Source: Mycolicibacterium agri
GTDB taxonomy: Bacteria; Actinomycetota; Actinomycetes; Mycobacteriales; Mycobacteriaceae
DNA: 64,000 bases
NCBI RefSeq assembly: GCF_002553505.1
Contig: NZ_PDCP01000027.1
Coordinates: 1 to 64,000, forward strand
Direction: 5' to 3'
Position 1 is the stretch's first letter. Every line of letters starts with the position of its first letter. Made by a program: the position numbers and the translations under genes. Shown piece after piece: positions 34,934-43,088 of the stretch. The notes beneath the pieces are model-generated. The model made no database searches. It was given only the letters and a program-made list of their open reading frames with translations, and was not told the origin of the DNA.

Positions 34934-36265
34934 ATGGACCTGGTGCTCGGTCTGTCGGTGACCTCGACAGCCGTCCGCTGGGTGCTCGTCGAAGGCTGGA
35001 CCGGCGACGGCGACGCCGTCGACCGTGGCGCGCTCGACATCGACGACGTCGAGTCCTTCGACGCAGAAGCCCTGCTGACAGTGTTGCTGGACGCCAACGA
35101 GACGGTTCTCGAGAACGGCCTGCACGCGGTCGGCGTGACGTGGACCACCGACGGCGACATCGTCGCGGGCGCGATCCTCGCCGCGCTCGAGGCCCGCGGG
35201 GTGCAGAACGTCGTCTCCGTCTCGGAGGTCGAGGCCGCCGAGGCGCTGGCAGGCGGCATCGCCGCGCTCGCGGGCTACCAGGACGTCGCGGTCTGCGTCT
35301 TCGAGCCCGACGCCACCCTCGTCGCGGTGGTGGGCCCCGACGGTGTCACCGTCGACCGCCAGGAGCTGCCCGCCGACGGCAACATCGAACTGGCCAGCAG
35401 CGTGATCGCGCTGGATCTCAACGACCGCCAGCTGGACGCCGTCTTCGTCGTCGGCTCGACGGATCTGGAGCCGGTCATTTCGTCGATGGACCCGGTCGCG
35501 GCCGCGCCGGTGATCTCGTCGGCCGAAGCCGACATGGCGATGACGCGCGGGGCCGCGGTGGCCGCGGCTCTTGCGGTGAACGCGCTTACCGCTCCGCCGA
35601 GATCGCTGTTCAAGCTGCCCGCGATGTCGACCACCCGGGTACTGACGTCGGTGGTGGCCGCTGCGGCGGTGACACTGGTCGTGTCGCTGTCGGTGGCGCT
35701 GGGCATGCGCGCCACCCCTGGTGCGCAGACCGAGCAGACGAAGAACGCCAGCGCCACCGGCGAGCAGGCCGGCCCGACGCCTGGGCCGTCGGAGGTGAAG
35801 GCCGCGCTGGCCGCGCCGAAACTGGAGCCGCGCGAGGCTGCCCCTGCGCCGAAGCCCGAGGCGGCCGCGCCGAAGCCCGAGGCGGCCGCGCCGAAGCCCG
35901 CGCCGGCAGCCCCGCCGCCCGCACCAGAGCCCGCGGCTCCGCCCGTCGCGCAGACGATGGCCGCCGCCCCGCCCGCACCGGCAGCGGTGCCCGAGGTCGA
36001 GCCGCCCGCGGCGGTGCCGCCCGCACCGGAATACGTGCCGCCCGCGCCTGTGTACACGCCGCCGGCTCCGGCGTACTCACCGCCGGCTCCGGCGTACTCA
36101 CCGCCTGCGCCCGCCTACGCTCCGCCCGTGCAACCGCAGGTGCCCGCGGTGCAGCCGCAGGTGCCCGCCGTGCAGCCGCAGCCGCGCCTGCGCGACAAGA
36201 TCATCGAGCGGATCCCGATCATCAACCGCTTCCACGAGCCGAAGTACGAGTATCCGAACCCGTAA
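34934..36265 (+). CDS. Mycobacterial membrane protein with proline-rich repeat tail
   Basis: This 443-residue protein has an actin/Hsp70-like-looking N-terminal domain (MDLVLGLSVTSTAVRWVLVEG, then GVTWTTDGDIVAG). It has one transmembrane segment (residues ~236-262, VLTSVVAAAAVTLVVSLSVAL) and a Pro/Ala-rich tail. The tail has seven-residue repeats (PKPEAAA twice, PAPAYSP twice, PQVPAVQ twice) and ends in a basic segment. I recall similar proline-rich proteins of unknown function in mycobacteria. ATG 34934 is preceded by AGGGGG. The tail probably reaches into or across the cell wall (inference). Confidence 0.8.
   Translation: MDLVLGLSVTSTAVRWVLVEGWTGDGDAVDRGALDIDDVESFDAEALLTVLLDANETVLENGLHAVGVTWTTDGDIVAGAILAALEARGVQNVVSVSEVEAAEALAGGIAALAGYQDVAVCVFEPDATLVAVVGPDGVTVDRQELPADGNIELASSVIALDLNDRQLDAVFVVGSTDLEPVISSMDPVAAAPVISSAEADMAMTRGAAVAAALAVNALTAPPRSLFKLPAMSTTRVLTSVVAAAAVTLVVSLSVALGMRATPGAQTEQTKNASATGEQAGPTPGPSEVKAALAAPKLEPREAAPAPKPEAAAPKPEAAAPKPAPAAPPPAPEPAAPPVAQTMAAAPPAPAAVPEVEPPAAVPPAPEYVPPAPVYTPPAPAYSPPAPAYSPPAPAYAPPVQPQVPAVQPQVPAVQPQPRLRDKIIERIPIINRFHEPKYEYPNP
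35849..35900 (+). repeat. 21-bp coding tandem repeat
   Basis: Two exact copies (35849-35869, 35870-35890) and a partial third encode PKPEAAA units. Similar 21-bp units occur at 36062-36103 and near 36131-36185 in the same gene. Confidence 0.85.
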
Positions 36266-36272
36266 CGGTTCG

Positions 36273-37025
36273 TCAGCGGCGTTCGAAGTGCTGATAGTCC
36301 TTCGGCGTGCGCCAGTCGCCGCCCCAGCGCCAGCCGCGATCGGTGAACGCCAGCACGGCGGGATCACCGGCATGCAGCATGCCCGGGTCGGTGCGGGCAC
36401 GGTCTAGAAACGGCCCGGCGTTCTTCGGCTCGATGTTGCCGCGGCTGTCGATGTACGGATTGATCAGCGGGTTGATGTCGATGGCCCTGCCGTAGGCGTG
36501 CAGCGACCAGCCGCGCCCCGACGGCAGTGGGCGGCAGTTGAACGCCGAGGTGTTGTTGTCCTCCATCGACAGTTCGTCGAGGGCGTCAGGGTAGTGCTCG
36601 ACCGTGCGCATCTTTTCGATCGGATAGCGCAGCCGGTACAGCTGCTCGAACACCGCGATGACGTCGGCGACGAGATCCTGGTGCACGATCAGCTCGCCGC
36701 GGTGGGTCTGCCCGTCGAAGCCGACGTGGTCCAGCGAAACCCGACGCAGCAGCTCCGGGCCGACGGGGCAACCCGGCCGCCAGCTGGCGCCGAGTTCGGC
36801 GGCGGTGACCGGCCGCACGGTCGCTGCGGCGGGTGTGGGCGTCGTTGGGGTGGGCCGCGTCGTCGGCTTGGCGGTGGACGCGGTCGTCGGCGGTGTGGTT
36901 CTCGTCGATGTGGTTCTCGTCGATGTGGTTGTCGTCGGGACGGTCGTCGTCGATGTCGTCGTCGGCGCAGGCGGAGAAGGGGCGCCGCATTGCGTCAGGA
37001 AGGCCCCCACGAAGATCAGCGCCAC
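36273..37025 (-). CDS. M15-family D-Ala-D-Ala carboxypeptidase-like protein
   Basis: This exported protein of about 250 residues has a short hydrophobic start ending in LTQCGAP (possible but non-ideal lipobox), a Thr/Pro-rich linker of about 50 residues, and a VanY-type peptidase domain. The zinc ligands fit SLHAYGRAIDINP (His and Asp) and the final YQHFE (His); GWRWGGDW precedes it. It would trim peptidoglycan peptides. The start is uncertain; I chose GTG 37025 because the frame further upstream runs antisense to the next gene and has no good start. Confidence 0.8.
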   Translation of the reverse strand: MALIFVGAFLTQCGAPSPPAPTTTSTTTVPTTTTSTRTTSTRTTPPTTASTAKPTTRPTPTTPTPAAATVRPVTAAELGASWRPGCPVGPELLRRVSLDHVGFDGQTHRGELIVHQDLVADVIAVFEQLYRLRYPIEKMRTVEHYPDALDELSMEDNNTSAFNCRPLPSGRGWSLHAYGRAIDINPLINPYIDSRGNIEPKNAGPFLDRARTDPGMLHAGDPAVLAFTDRGWRWGGDWRTPKDYQHFERR

Positions 37026-37106
37026 CGGTGTGGCGAATCGGCGAAAAACCCTGATATCGCAACGATAACCGCCTCTGCGGCGGGGGCATCCGGGGTATAC
37101 AGACGT

Positions 37107-38159
37107 ATGGCCGTCTCCCTTCGCGCCAGTGTGAAGCGGGCTGTGCTGGCGCTGGCGTCGGCGTTGATGTTGGTCGTCGCGTGTGCCAATGACGTCGAAT
37201 CGAGCGGTCAGCCGAACGACGGCGCCGAAGACGTCGCGACCGGCCTCGCGGTGCCGTGGGGCATCGCGTTCCTGGGCGACGGCAGCGCGTTGATCGCCGA
37301 ACGCGACAGCGGATCGGTCAAGCGGTTGGTATCCGGCGAAGTGACCGACGCGGGCAGCGTGGCCGGTGTCGCACCTCGCGGCGAGGGCGGGCTGCTGGGC
37401 CTTGCGACGGCGGGCGACACCGTGTTCGCCTACCTCACCACCGGGCAGGACAACCGCGTCGTGAGGATGCGGTTCGACGGCAACACGCTGACCGGGCAGA
37501 CGCCGATCTTCACCGGCATTCCCGCGGGCAGTCGCCACGACGGCGGGCGCATCGCGTTCGGACCTGACGGCAAGCTCTACGTCGCCACCGGCGAAACGGG
37601 CAATCCCGGTCTGTCGCAAGACAAGTCGTCGCTGGGCGGCAAGCTGCTGCGGATCAACCCCGACGGGTCCATACCGTCGGACAACCCCGATCCGTCGTCG
37701 CCGATCTGGTCGTACGGGCATCGCAACATCCAGGGTCTGGCGTGGGACTCAGCGGGCCGGTTGTGGGCGACCGAATACGGCGCGAACCGGGTCGACGAGC
37801 TCAACCTTATCCAGCCCGGCGGCAACTACGGCTGGCCGACCGCTGAGGGCAGGTCCGACGAGCCCGGCCTGATCAATCCGGCCGTCGAATGGGCCACCGG
37901 TGAAGCGTCGCCGTCCGGGCTGGCGTACTACGGCGGGTCATTGTGGGTGGCCTGCCTGCGCGGCCAGCGGCTCTACCGCATCCCCGTCGGCGGCGACGGG
38001 GCATTGGGCGAACCCGTCGCATTGTTCGCCGGACAGTACGGGCGCTTGCGCACGGTCGAGCCCGCACCCGACGGCACGCTGTGGTTCTCCACCAGCAACC
38101 GCGACGGCCGCGGCTCCCCGCGCCCCGGCGACGACCGCATCCTGCGCCTGGCGCCCTAG
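37107..38159 (+). CDS. PQQ-dependent sugar dehydrogenase-like lipoprotein
   Basis: This 350-residue six-bladed propeller is of the soluble aldose dehydrogenase/YliI family. A signal peptide with lipobox VVAC anchors it outside. GLAVPWGIAFLGDG starts the propeller, SRHDGGRIAFGPDGKLY carries the family His, GGKLLRINPDG and YGHRNIQGLAWD follow, and GGNYGWP is near residue 240. Relatives bind PQQ and oxidise sugars, but mycobacterial hosts often lack PQQ synthesis, so the cofactor is uncertain. Confidence 0.87.
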   Translation: MAVSLRASVKRAVLALASALMLVVACANDVESSGQPNDGAEDVATGLAVPWGIAFLGDGSALIAERDSGSVKRLVSGEVTDAGSVAGVAPRGEGGLLGLATAGDTVFAYLTTGQDNRVVRMRFDGNTLTGQTPIFTGIPAGSRHDGGRIAFGPDGKLYVATGETGNPGLSQDKSSLGGKLLRINPDGSIPSDNPDPSSPIWSYGHRNIQGLAWDSAGRLWATEYGANRVDELNLIQPGGNYGWPTAEGRSDEPGLINPAVEWATGEASPSGLAYYGGSLWVACLRGQRLYRIPVGGDGALGEPVALFAGQYGRLRTVEPAPDGTLWFSTSNRDGRGSPRPGDDRILRLAP

Positions 38160-38173
38160 CAGCCGCTTGCCGT

Positions 38174-38228
38174 GAAACTGTATTCCCGCAGGGCCCTACT
38201 CGACATTTTGCTGCGGGAACGCAGTTTC
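38174..38228. repeat. Long intergenic hairpin between convergent genes
   Basis: Arms GAAACTG (38174-38180) with CAGTTTC (38222-38228), and TTCCCGCAG (38183-38191) with CTGCGGGAA (38211-38219). It may act as a two-way terminator. The flanking CGTGAAAC start resembles the dispersed element at 22829, but the core differs. Confidence 0.6.
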
Positions 38229-38253
38229 GCGGCGGGGGATTAGCGGCGGGGGA

Positions 38254-38640
38254 TTAGAGGTCGCTGGGGTCGTCGGGGACGTCGACGGCGTGCTCGGCGA
38301 GCGCCTCGAGCGGCACGATCTCGAGCGTGCGTTCATGCGTCGACGCCATCACCACCGGCGCGGCCCGACCATCCTGATAGGCCTTCAGCCAGTTCGCGGC
38401 GGTCACACACCAACGATCGCCGGGCACCAGGCCGGGGAAGCGGTACTCCGGCCGCGGGGTCGACAGGTCGTTGCCGATGAACACCTGGTGCTCCAGAAAC
38501 TCGGCCGTCATCACCGCGCAGATCGTGTGCAGACCGATGTCCTCGACGCCGGACGAGCAGCAGCCGTCGCGGTAGAACCCGGTCATCGGATCGGTGCCGC
38601 ACGGCTCCAGCGGTGTACCCAGCACGTTGCGTTCGACCAC
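38254..38640 (-). CDS. DUF2237 family protein
   Basis: This 128-residue protein has the family start NVLGTPLEPCGTDPMTGFYR, then DGCCSSGVEDIGLHTICAVMT, FIGNDLSTPRPEYRFPGL and GDRWCVTAANWLKAY. These conserved Cys-rich blocks define DUF2237; the function is not known. GTG 38640 makes the protein begin just before the conserved block. The next gene on the opposite strand starts 40 bases away. Confidence 0.88.
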   Translation of the reverse strand: MVERNVLGTPLEPCGTDPMTGFYRDGCCSSGVEDIGLHTICAVMTAEFLEHQVFIGNDLSTPRPEYRFPGLVPGDRWCVTAANWLKAYQDGRAAPVVMASTHERTLEIVPLEALAEHAVDVPDDPSDL

Positions 38641-38679
38641 CGACTCAGTATCACCCGGTCGATCGATAGTGTCGTCGCC

Positions 38680-40029
38680 ATGCCGTCCGTCACACCCGTC
38701 GAGGGCCAGCCGAACCTGATCATCGGCGCCTACGATCTCGCCGACTTGGGCTATGCGGCCCAGGAGTACTTCGTCTCGGGCACGGCGTCGTCGTACGCGG
38801 GCGAAGGCGCACAGGCGGACTACACCACCCGCGTCGTGGCGCTGACGCCGATCGATGTCGAGAAGTTCAACGGCACCGCGATGGTGGAGTGGCTCAACGT
38901 CAGCGGCGGCGTCGACGCGCCCGCGGTCTGGTTGATGGCCCACCGTGAAATCGTGCGCGAGGGCTACGCCTACGTCTGCGTGTCGGCCCAGCAGGTCGGC
39001 GTCCAGGGCGGTATGAGCCTCGTCGGCGACTTCTCGTTGAAAACCCAGAACCCGCAGCGGTATTCGCAGCTGCATCACCCCGGCGACGCCTACTCGTACG
39101 ACATGTTCAGCCAGGTCGGCGCGCTGGTCCGCGACGGCGACGAGGTGCTCGGCAGGCTGAAGCCGAAATACGTTGTCGCGGTCGGCGAATCGCAGTCGGC
39201 AATGTATCTGACCACCTACATCAATTCGGTGGATCGCCTGGCCAACGTCTTCGACGGGTTCCTTGTGCACTCGCGGTTCGGCGGGTCGGCGCCGCTGGAC
39301 GGCACCAACACGCTCGAGGCGATGGCGGGCGGTTTGAAGGATCCCGCGCCGTTCCGCGACGACCTGCGGGTGCCCGTGATGAGTGTCATCACCGAGACCG
39401 ACGTCGTCGGCGCGATCCTGCCGGGCTACTACGTCGCTCGGCAGCAGGACACCGAGCACCTGCGGACGTGGGAGATCGCGGGCACCTCACACGCCGACGC
39501 CTACACGATCGCGGTCGGGTTCATCGACAGCGGCGCGACACCGATGGAGCAGATCGCCGCCGCCTACACGCCGACCGACACATTGATGGGTCAGCAACTC
39601 GACCACTGCATCAACTTCGCGCCGCAACACCACTACGTGCTGCAGGCGGCGCTGAACGGGTTGCACGAGTGGGTGCGCACCGGCACGCCGCCGCCGAGCG
39701 CGCCGCGGTTGGAGGTCGGCGACGAGGATCCGCCGCCGCTGGTCCGCGACGAGCATGGCATCGCCGAAGGAGGCCTGCGGACGCCCTGGGTCGACGTGCC
39801 GGTCGCCGTCACCTCCGGCGAGGTCGGCGACGCGACCGAGCAACCGATCGCGCTGCTCTTCGGCACGGGTGAGCGGTTCGACGAGCACACCCGCGATGAG
39901 TTGTATCCCGGCGGCAAGAACGAGTATCTGGCCCGCTTCACCGACTCTTTGGACGCGACGATCCGGGCGGGCTACCTGTTGCGGGCCGACCGCGACGAGA
40001 TCCTGGCGCTCGCGGCGGCCACCTACTAA
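38680..40029 (+). CDS. Alpha/beta hydrolase-domain protein
   Basis: This 449-residue cytoplasmic protein belongs to a large alpha/beta-hydrolase group common in mycobacteria. The nucleophile is probably Ser in VVAVGESQSAMYL near residue 170, and a candidate His is in AGTSHADAY near residue 270. VEWLNVSGGVDAPAVW near residue 68 is a family block. No signal peptide is seen. The substrate is unknown; terpenoid or steroid esters are often guessed but not supported here. ATG 38680 is chosen; the frame is open far upstream through antisense sequence. Confidence 0.85.
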   Translation: MPSVTPVEGQPNLIIGAYDLADLGYAAQEYFVSGTASSYAGEGAQADYTTRVVALTPIDVEKFNGTAMVEWLNVSGGVDAPAVWLMAHREIVREGYAYVCVSAQQVGVQGGMSLVGDFSLKTQNPQRYSQLHHPGDAYSYDMFSQVGALVRDGDEVLGRLKPKYVVAVGESQSAMYLTTYINSVDRLANVFDGFLVHSRFGGSAPLDGTNTLEAMAGGLKDPAPFRDDLRVPVMSVITETDVVGAILPGYYVARQQDTEHLRTWEIAGTSHADAYTIAVGFIDSGATPMEQIAAAYTPTDTLMGQQLDHCINFAPQHHYVLQAALNGLHEWVRTGTPPPSAPRLEVGDEDPPPLVRDEHGIAEGGLRTPWVDVPVAVTSGEVGDATEQPIALLFGTGERFDEHTRDELYPGGKNEYLARFTDSLDATIRAGYLLRADRDEILALAAATY

Positions 40030-40040
40030 CCACTTCCGCG

Positions 40041-40092
40041 AGCGTGAAGCATGTGCGAGAAATCGGCACGAAAATCGCAGAGGTTTCACGCT
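40041..40092. repeat. Dispersed palindromic element, copy 2 (inverted)
   Basis: Outer arms AGCGTGAA (40041-40048) and TTCACGCT (40085-40092), inner arms TGCGA (40054-40058) and TCGCA (40075-40079). Read on the minus strand it aligns with 22829-22880. It also lies between convergent genes. Confidence 0.75.
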
Positions 40093-40140
40093 GGGCGGCA
40101 AGGAGTGGGCGCCCCGACGGCAACGCGGCTATGAGCGCGG

Positions 40141-40626
40141 CTACGACCGCGGCGTCAGTCTGACCGCGGCCACGCCTTCGCGCCGCGCCGCCTCGGTGAA
40201 CTCCTCGACGGTGGGGATGCGGCCGTCACGGAACTTCAGCCCCATCAGGCGCTGTGCCTCCTTGACGCCGTACGACTCGGCCGCGCGGTGGCACACGTGC
40301 GCGACGGCGGTGGGGTCGCGGATCAGCTCGCCGCGCATGGTGGTGGTCCGCCCGTCGAGAAGCACCTCGGCGTCGGCGCCGTCGCGGAAGTTGGCTTTCC
40401 AGCCCGCGGCGGCGATCGCGTAGAGATCGCCGTCAATGCGGTGTGCGGTGACGGGGATCGAGTAGCGCCGTCCGCTCTTGCGGCCGGTGAAGTTCAACAC
40501 CATGAGCTGCTTGCGAGCTCTACCGGCAAGCGGTGTTCGCAGAAGCCGGCGCACGAGCGGGTTTACCGCATGCAGAACGGCTTCCGGTGGATGCGAGATG
40601 GTCACTGCGGGCGACTGTTCTGCCAT
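40141..40626 (-). CDS. Ddn-type deazaflavin (F420)-dependent nitroreductase
   Basis: This 161-residue split-barrel protein is of the Ddn family. NFTGRKSGRRYSIPVTAH is the F420-contact signature, followed by YAIAAAGWKANFRDG. A hydrophobic N-terminal helix in Ddn relatives lies at the membrane; here the start (AVNPLVRRLLRT) is amphipathic. It could reduce quinones or other electrophiles with F420H2. ATG 40626 (MAEQSPA) is preferred over 40755. It faces the kinase gene divergently. Confidence 0.85.
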   Translation of the reverse strand: MAEQSPAVTISHPPEAVLHAVNPLVRRLLRTPLAGRARKQLMVLNFTGRKSGRRYSIPVTAHRIDGDLYAIAAAGWKANFRDGADAEVLLDGRTTTMRGELIRDPTAVAHVCHRAAESYGVKEAQRLMGLKFRDGRIPTVEEFTEAARREGVAAVRLTPRS

Positions 40627-40824
40627 GCCAGTACCGTAGAACCTATTGGGGCCCTTGGGGCCCCCATTCGCGTCGCGTTCTGTCGGGGGAACAGGCGTCC
40701 GCATCCAGGTCAACTGGCTGCCGGATGAGTAAAACGGGCGTCGATGCGGGAACAACAGGTTGGAGCCGCACGTCGGGCCGGCGGCGGTGGTTCGCGACGT
40801 GCGAAGGGACGGAAAGGAATACGA

Positions 40825-42483
40825 ATGGCCTCCCCGCAGGGCGGTTCACGACTGGGCACTCGATTCGGCCCGTATGAGCTGCATTCTCTGATCGGTGTCG
40901 GGGGAATGGGCGAGGTGTATCGCGCGTACGACACCGTCAAGGAGCGGATGGTCGCCGTCAAACTGCTACGCGCCGAGATGGCCGCGGACAAGAGCTATCA
41001 GGAGCGCTTCCGCCGCGAGTCCAGGGTCGCGGCTCGACTGCAGGAACCGCATGTCATCCCGGTGCACGACTTCGGCGAGATCGACGGCACCCTGTTCATC
41101 GACATGCGCCTCGTCGAGGGCCACAGCCTGAAGGACGAACTGCGAAACAACGGGCCGCTGGAGCCGAAGCGGGCGGTGAACATCATCTCCCAGGTGGCGT
41201 CGGCGCTCGACGCCGCGCACGCCGACGGCCTGGTGCACCGCGACATCAAGCCGGAGAACGTGCTGCTGACGCCCGACGACTTCGCCTATCTCGTCGACTT
41301 CGGCATCGCCCACGCCGGCGGCGACGCCAGCGTGACGTCGACGGGTCTGATCATCGGCTCGGCCGCCTACATGGCCGCGGAACGGTTTGCCGGCGGGAAG
41401 GTCGGGCCTGCCGCCGACATCTACTCGTTGGCGTGTCTGCTGTACGAATGCCTCACGGGCCGGGCGCCTTTCGAAACCGGCGGCGATTTGCGGCAGCTGA
41501 TGAGCGCGCACATGTTCTCGCCGCCGCCGCGGCCCAGCATCATGCGCAGGGGCATCAACCGCGCGTTCGACGAAGTGATCGCGAAAGGCATGGCCAAGAC
41601 GCCGGGGGACCGGTACGCGACCGCGGGCGAGCTGGCCAAGGCGGCGAGGGCGGCCGCGGAGGGCGCCGCGCTGCCGCCAGCGCCGCCGCCGCCCGCGCTG
41701 AATCCGCCGAACACAGCGCCGACGAATCCGCAGAGCACGCGGCCGTTCACAGCGCTCTACGAGAACCCGGCAGGCACGGGATACACGCCGTACCCGCCGG
41801 CCGCCTACGCGCAGAGCCCGCAGGCCCCGCAGACACCTCAGCCGCCGCCGCCACCGCCGGGCAAGAAGCGGTTCAACACCACGCAGGTGGTCCTCGGCGC
41901 CGCGGTTATCGTGCTGTTCGCGGCCGCTGTCGTGCTGGCCTCGATGCTGGTGTTCAGTGACCGCGACGGCGCCTCAGAGCCGCAGACCAGGCTGGCGGCC
42001 CCGCCGTCGCCGAGCACCACGACGGTGACGACGACGGCCCCGACGACGACCGCGGCCACCACAACAGCCACATCGACGCCGACCACCACGCCCACGACCA
42101 CCCCGACCACGCCGACCACAACGCCCACCACGGCGACCACGCCTGCGCCCGGCTTCGCGAACATGACGGGCGTGGACAGCCAGGGCTTCGTCGGGCACAC
42201 CACACGCTGCGATCCCGGTTCCAAACTGGTGTCGGCCATCCAGACGTCGCAGTCGATGGCGGTGGTGTGCGAGACGTCGCCGGGGAACTACCAGTACCGC
42301 GGCGAACGGTTGCGCGACGGCGCCAACATCCAACTCGACAACGCCAGGCCGAACGGAAGCGGGTTCGACGCCGTCAACCCGGCCGACGGCGCCCGCTACG
42401 AGGTGCGCCCGGACCGGCTGCGGATCCTCAGCGGCAGCGGTGTCGACTCCGATGAGCCTGCGCTGCAATACGGCTCGCAGTAG
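40825..42483 (+). CDS. Membrane Ser/Thr protein kinase (PknE/PknF-like)
   Basis: This 552-residue kinase has a cytoplasmic catalytic domain (residues ~15-280): GVGGMGEVY, VAVKLL, HRDIKPENVLL and VDFGIAH. A Pro-rich linker, one transmembrane helix (~355-377), a Thr/Pro-rich stretch, and a small outer domain with a Cys pair (TTRCDPG, VVCETSPG) follow. The activation segment reads GSAAYMAAERF: the Pro of the usual APE is Ala, which may affect the fold but not catalysis directly. The RBS is GGAAAGGA. A short gene follows 18 bases later. Confidence 0.92.
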   Translation: MASPQGGSRLGTRFGPYELHSLIGVGGMGEVYRAYDTVKERMVAVKLLRAEMAADKSYQERFRRESRVAARLQEPHVIPVHDFGEIDGTLFIDMRLVEGHSLKDELRNNGPLEPKRAVNIISQVASALDAAHADGLVHRDIKPENVLLTPDDFAYLVDFGIAHAGGDASVTSTGLIIGSAAYMAAERFAGGKVGPAADIYSLACLLYECLTGRAPFETGGDLRQLMSAHMFSPPPRPSIMRRGINRAFDEVIAKGMAKTPGDRYATAGELAKAARAAAEGAALPPAPPPPALNPPNTAPTNPQSTRPFTALYENPAGTGYTPYPPAAYAQSPQAPQTPQPPPPPPGKKRFNTTQVVLGAAVIVLFAAAVVLASMLVFSDRDGASEPQTRLAAPPSPSTTTVTTTAPTTTAATTTATSTPTTTPTTTPTTPTTTPTTATTPAPGFANMTGVDSQGFVGHTTRCDPGSKLVSAIQTSQSMAVVCETSPGNYQYRGERLRDGANIQLDNARPNGSGFDAVNPADGARYEVRPDRLRILSGSGVDSDEPALQYGSQ

Positions 42484-42501
42484 CGATAGGAAGGTCTTTC
42501 G

Positions 42502-42654
42502 ATGGAACACAACGATCCGCCGGCCAAGCCCGAAGACGCCACCAAGGTGACCGAGGAGCAGCGCGAGATCCAGGACGAGCTCGACCACCAGAACGACGAC
42601 CCCGACGCGCCTGGCGGTCACCAGACCCGCGAGCAGGTCGCCGACGAGACGTAG
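42502..42654 (+). CDS. Small acidic hydrophilic protein
   Basis: This 50-residue protein starts at ATG 42502 with TAGGAAGG upstream and ends at TAG 42652. It is rich in Asp, Glu and Gln (VTEEQREIQDELDHQ) and has no hydrophobic core, so it is probably disordered or a short helix. It follows the kinase closely and may be cotranscribed. The function is unknown; a kinase substrate or partner is a guess. Confidence 0.6.
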   Translation: MEHNDPPAKPEDATKVTEEQREIQDELDHQNDDPDAPGGHQTREQVADET

Positions 42655-42660
42655 CCGCCG

Positions 42661-42977
42661 ATGACGTCGAGCGAGCGGCCGGTGCCGCCGTCGACGATGA
42701 CGCTGCTGGGGTTGATCCAGCACGCCGCCGAAGTGGAACGCAACTGGTTCCGCCGCGTGCTGGCCGGTGAGGACGCGCCGCCGCGCAGATCTGGCAAGAC
42801 GAAATCGACCGCGCCCGCGCCAACTGCGCGACGCGGCAGCTGGACGACACCAGCCCGTTTGCGGCCGGCGCGGTGAGTTTGCGCTGGATCTATGCGCACA
42901 TGATCGGCGAGTATGCGCGCCATTGCGGACATGCGGATTTGATTCGCGAGCGTATCGACGGTGTGACCGGCGTCTGA
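42661..42977 (+). pseudogene. Broken DUF664/DinB-like gene
   Basis: The first frame (from ATG 42661) reads [28 protein letters not shown] as in DUF664 proteins, then becomes basic nonsense and stops at 42876. A second frame, picked up near 42786, reads [21 protein letters not shown] and ends [11 protein letters not shown] at TGA 42975, the family's C-terminal half. About 25-35 residues expected between the two are missing, so an internal deletion shifted the frame. Relatives are about 165 residues and thiol-dependent (DinB superfamily). It lies between two kinase genes. Confidence 0.8.
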
Positions 42978-43088
42978 GCGGAGTTGCCTGCGGTGTTCTG
43001 TTGTGCGCACGCACGGACAACCCCGGCAAACGTGGTGTAGCTTCAAGCGACATATCAAAGTGGGTTCGCCTGCCCAGGAGTAAACGCG

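Noticed and set aside
35849-36185. CRISPR-like direct repeats
   Set aside because: The repeats are 21-bp coding units without spacers inside a proline-rich protein.
37026-37721. Upstream extension of the M15 peptidase frame
   Set aside because: It runs antisense to the PQQ-type dehydrogenase gene and has no reasonable start or signal sequence.
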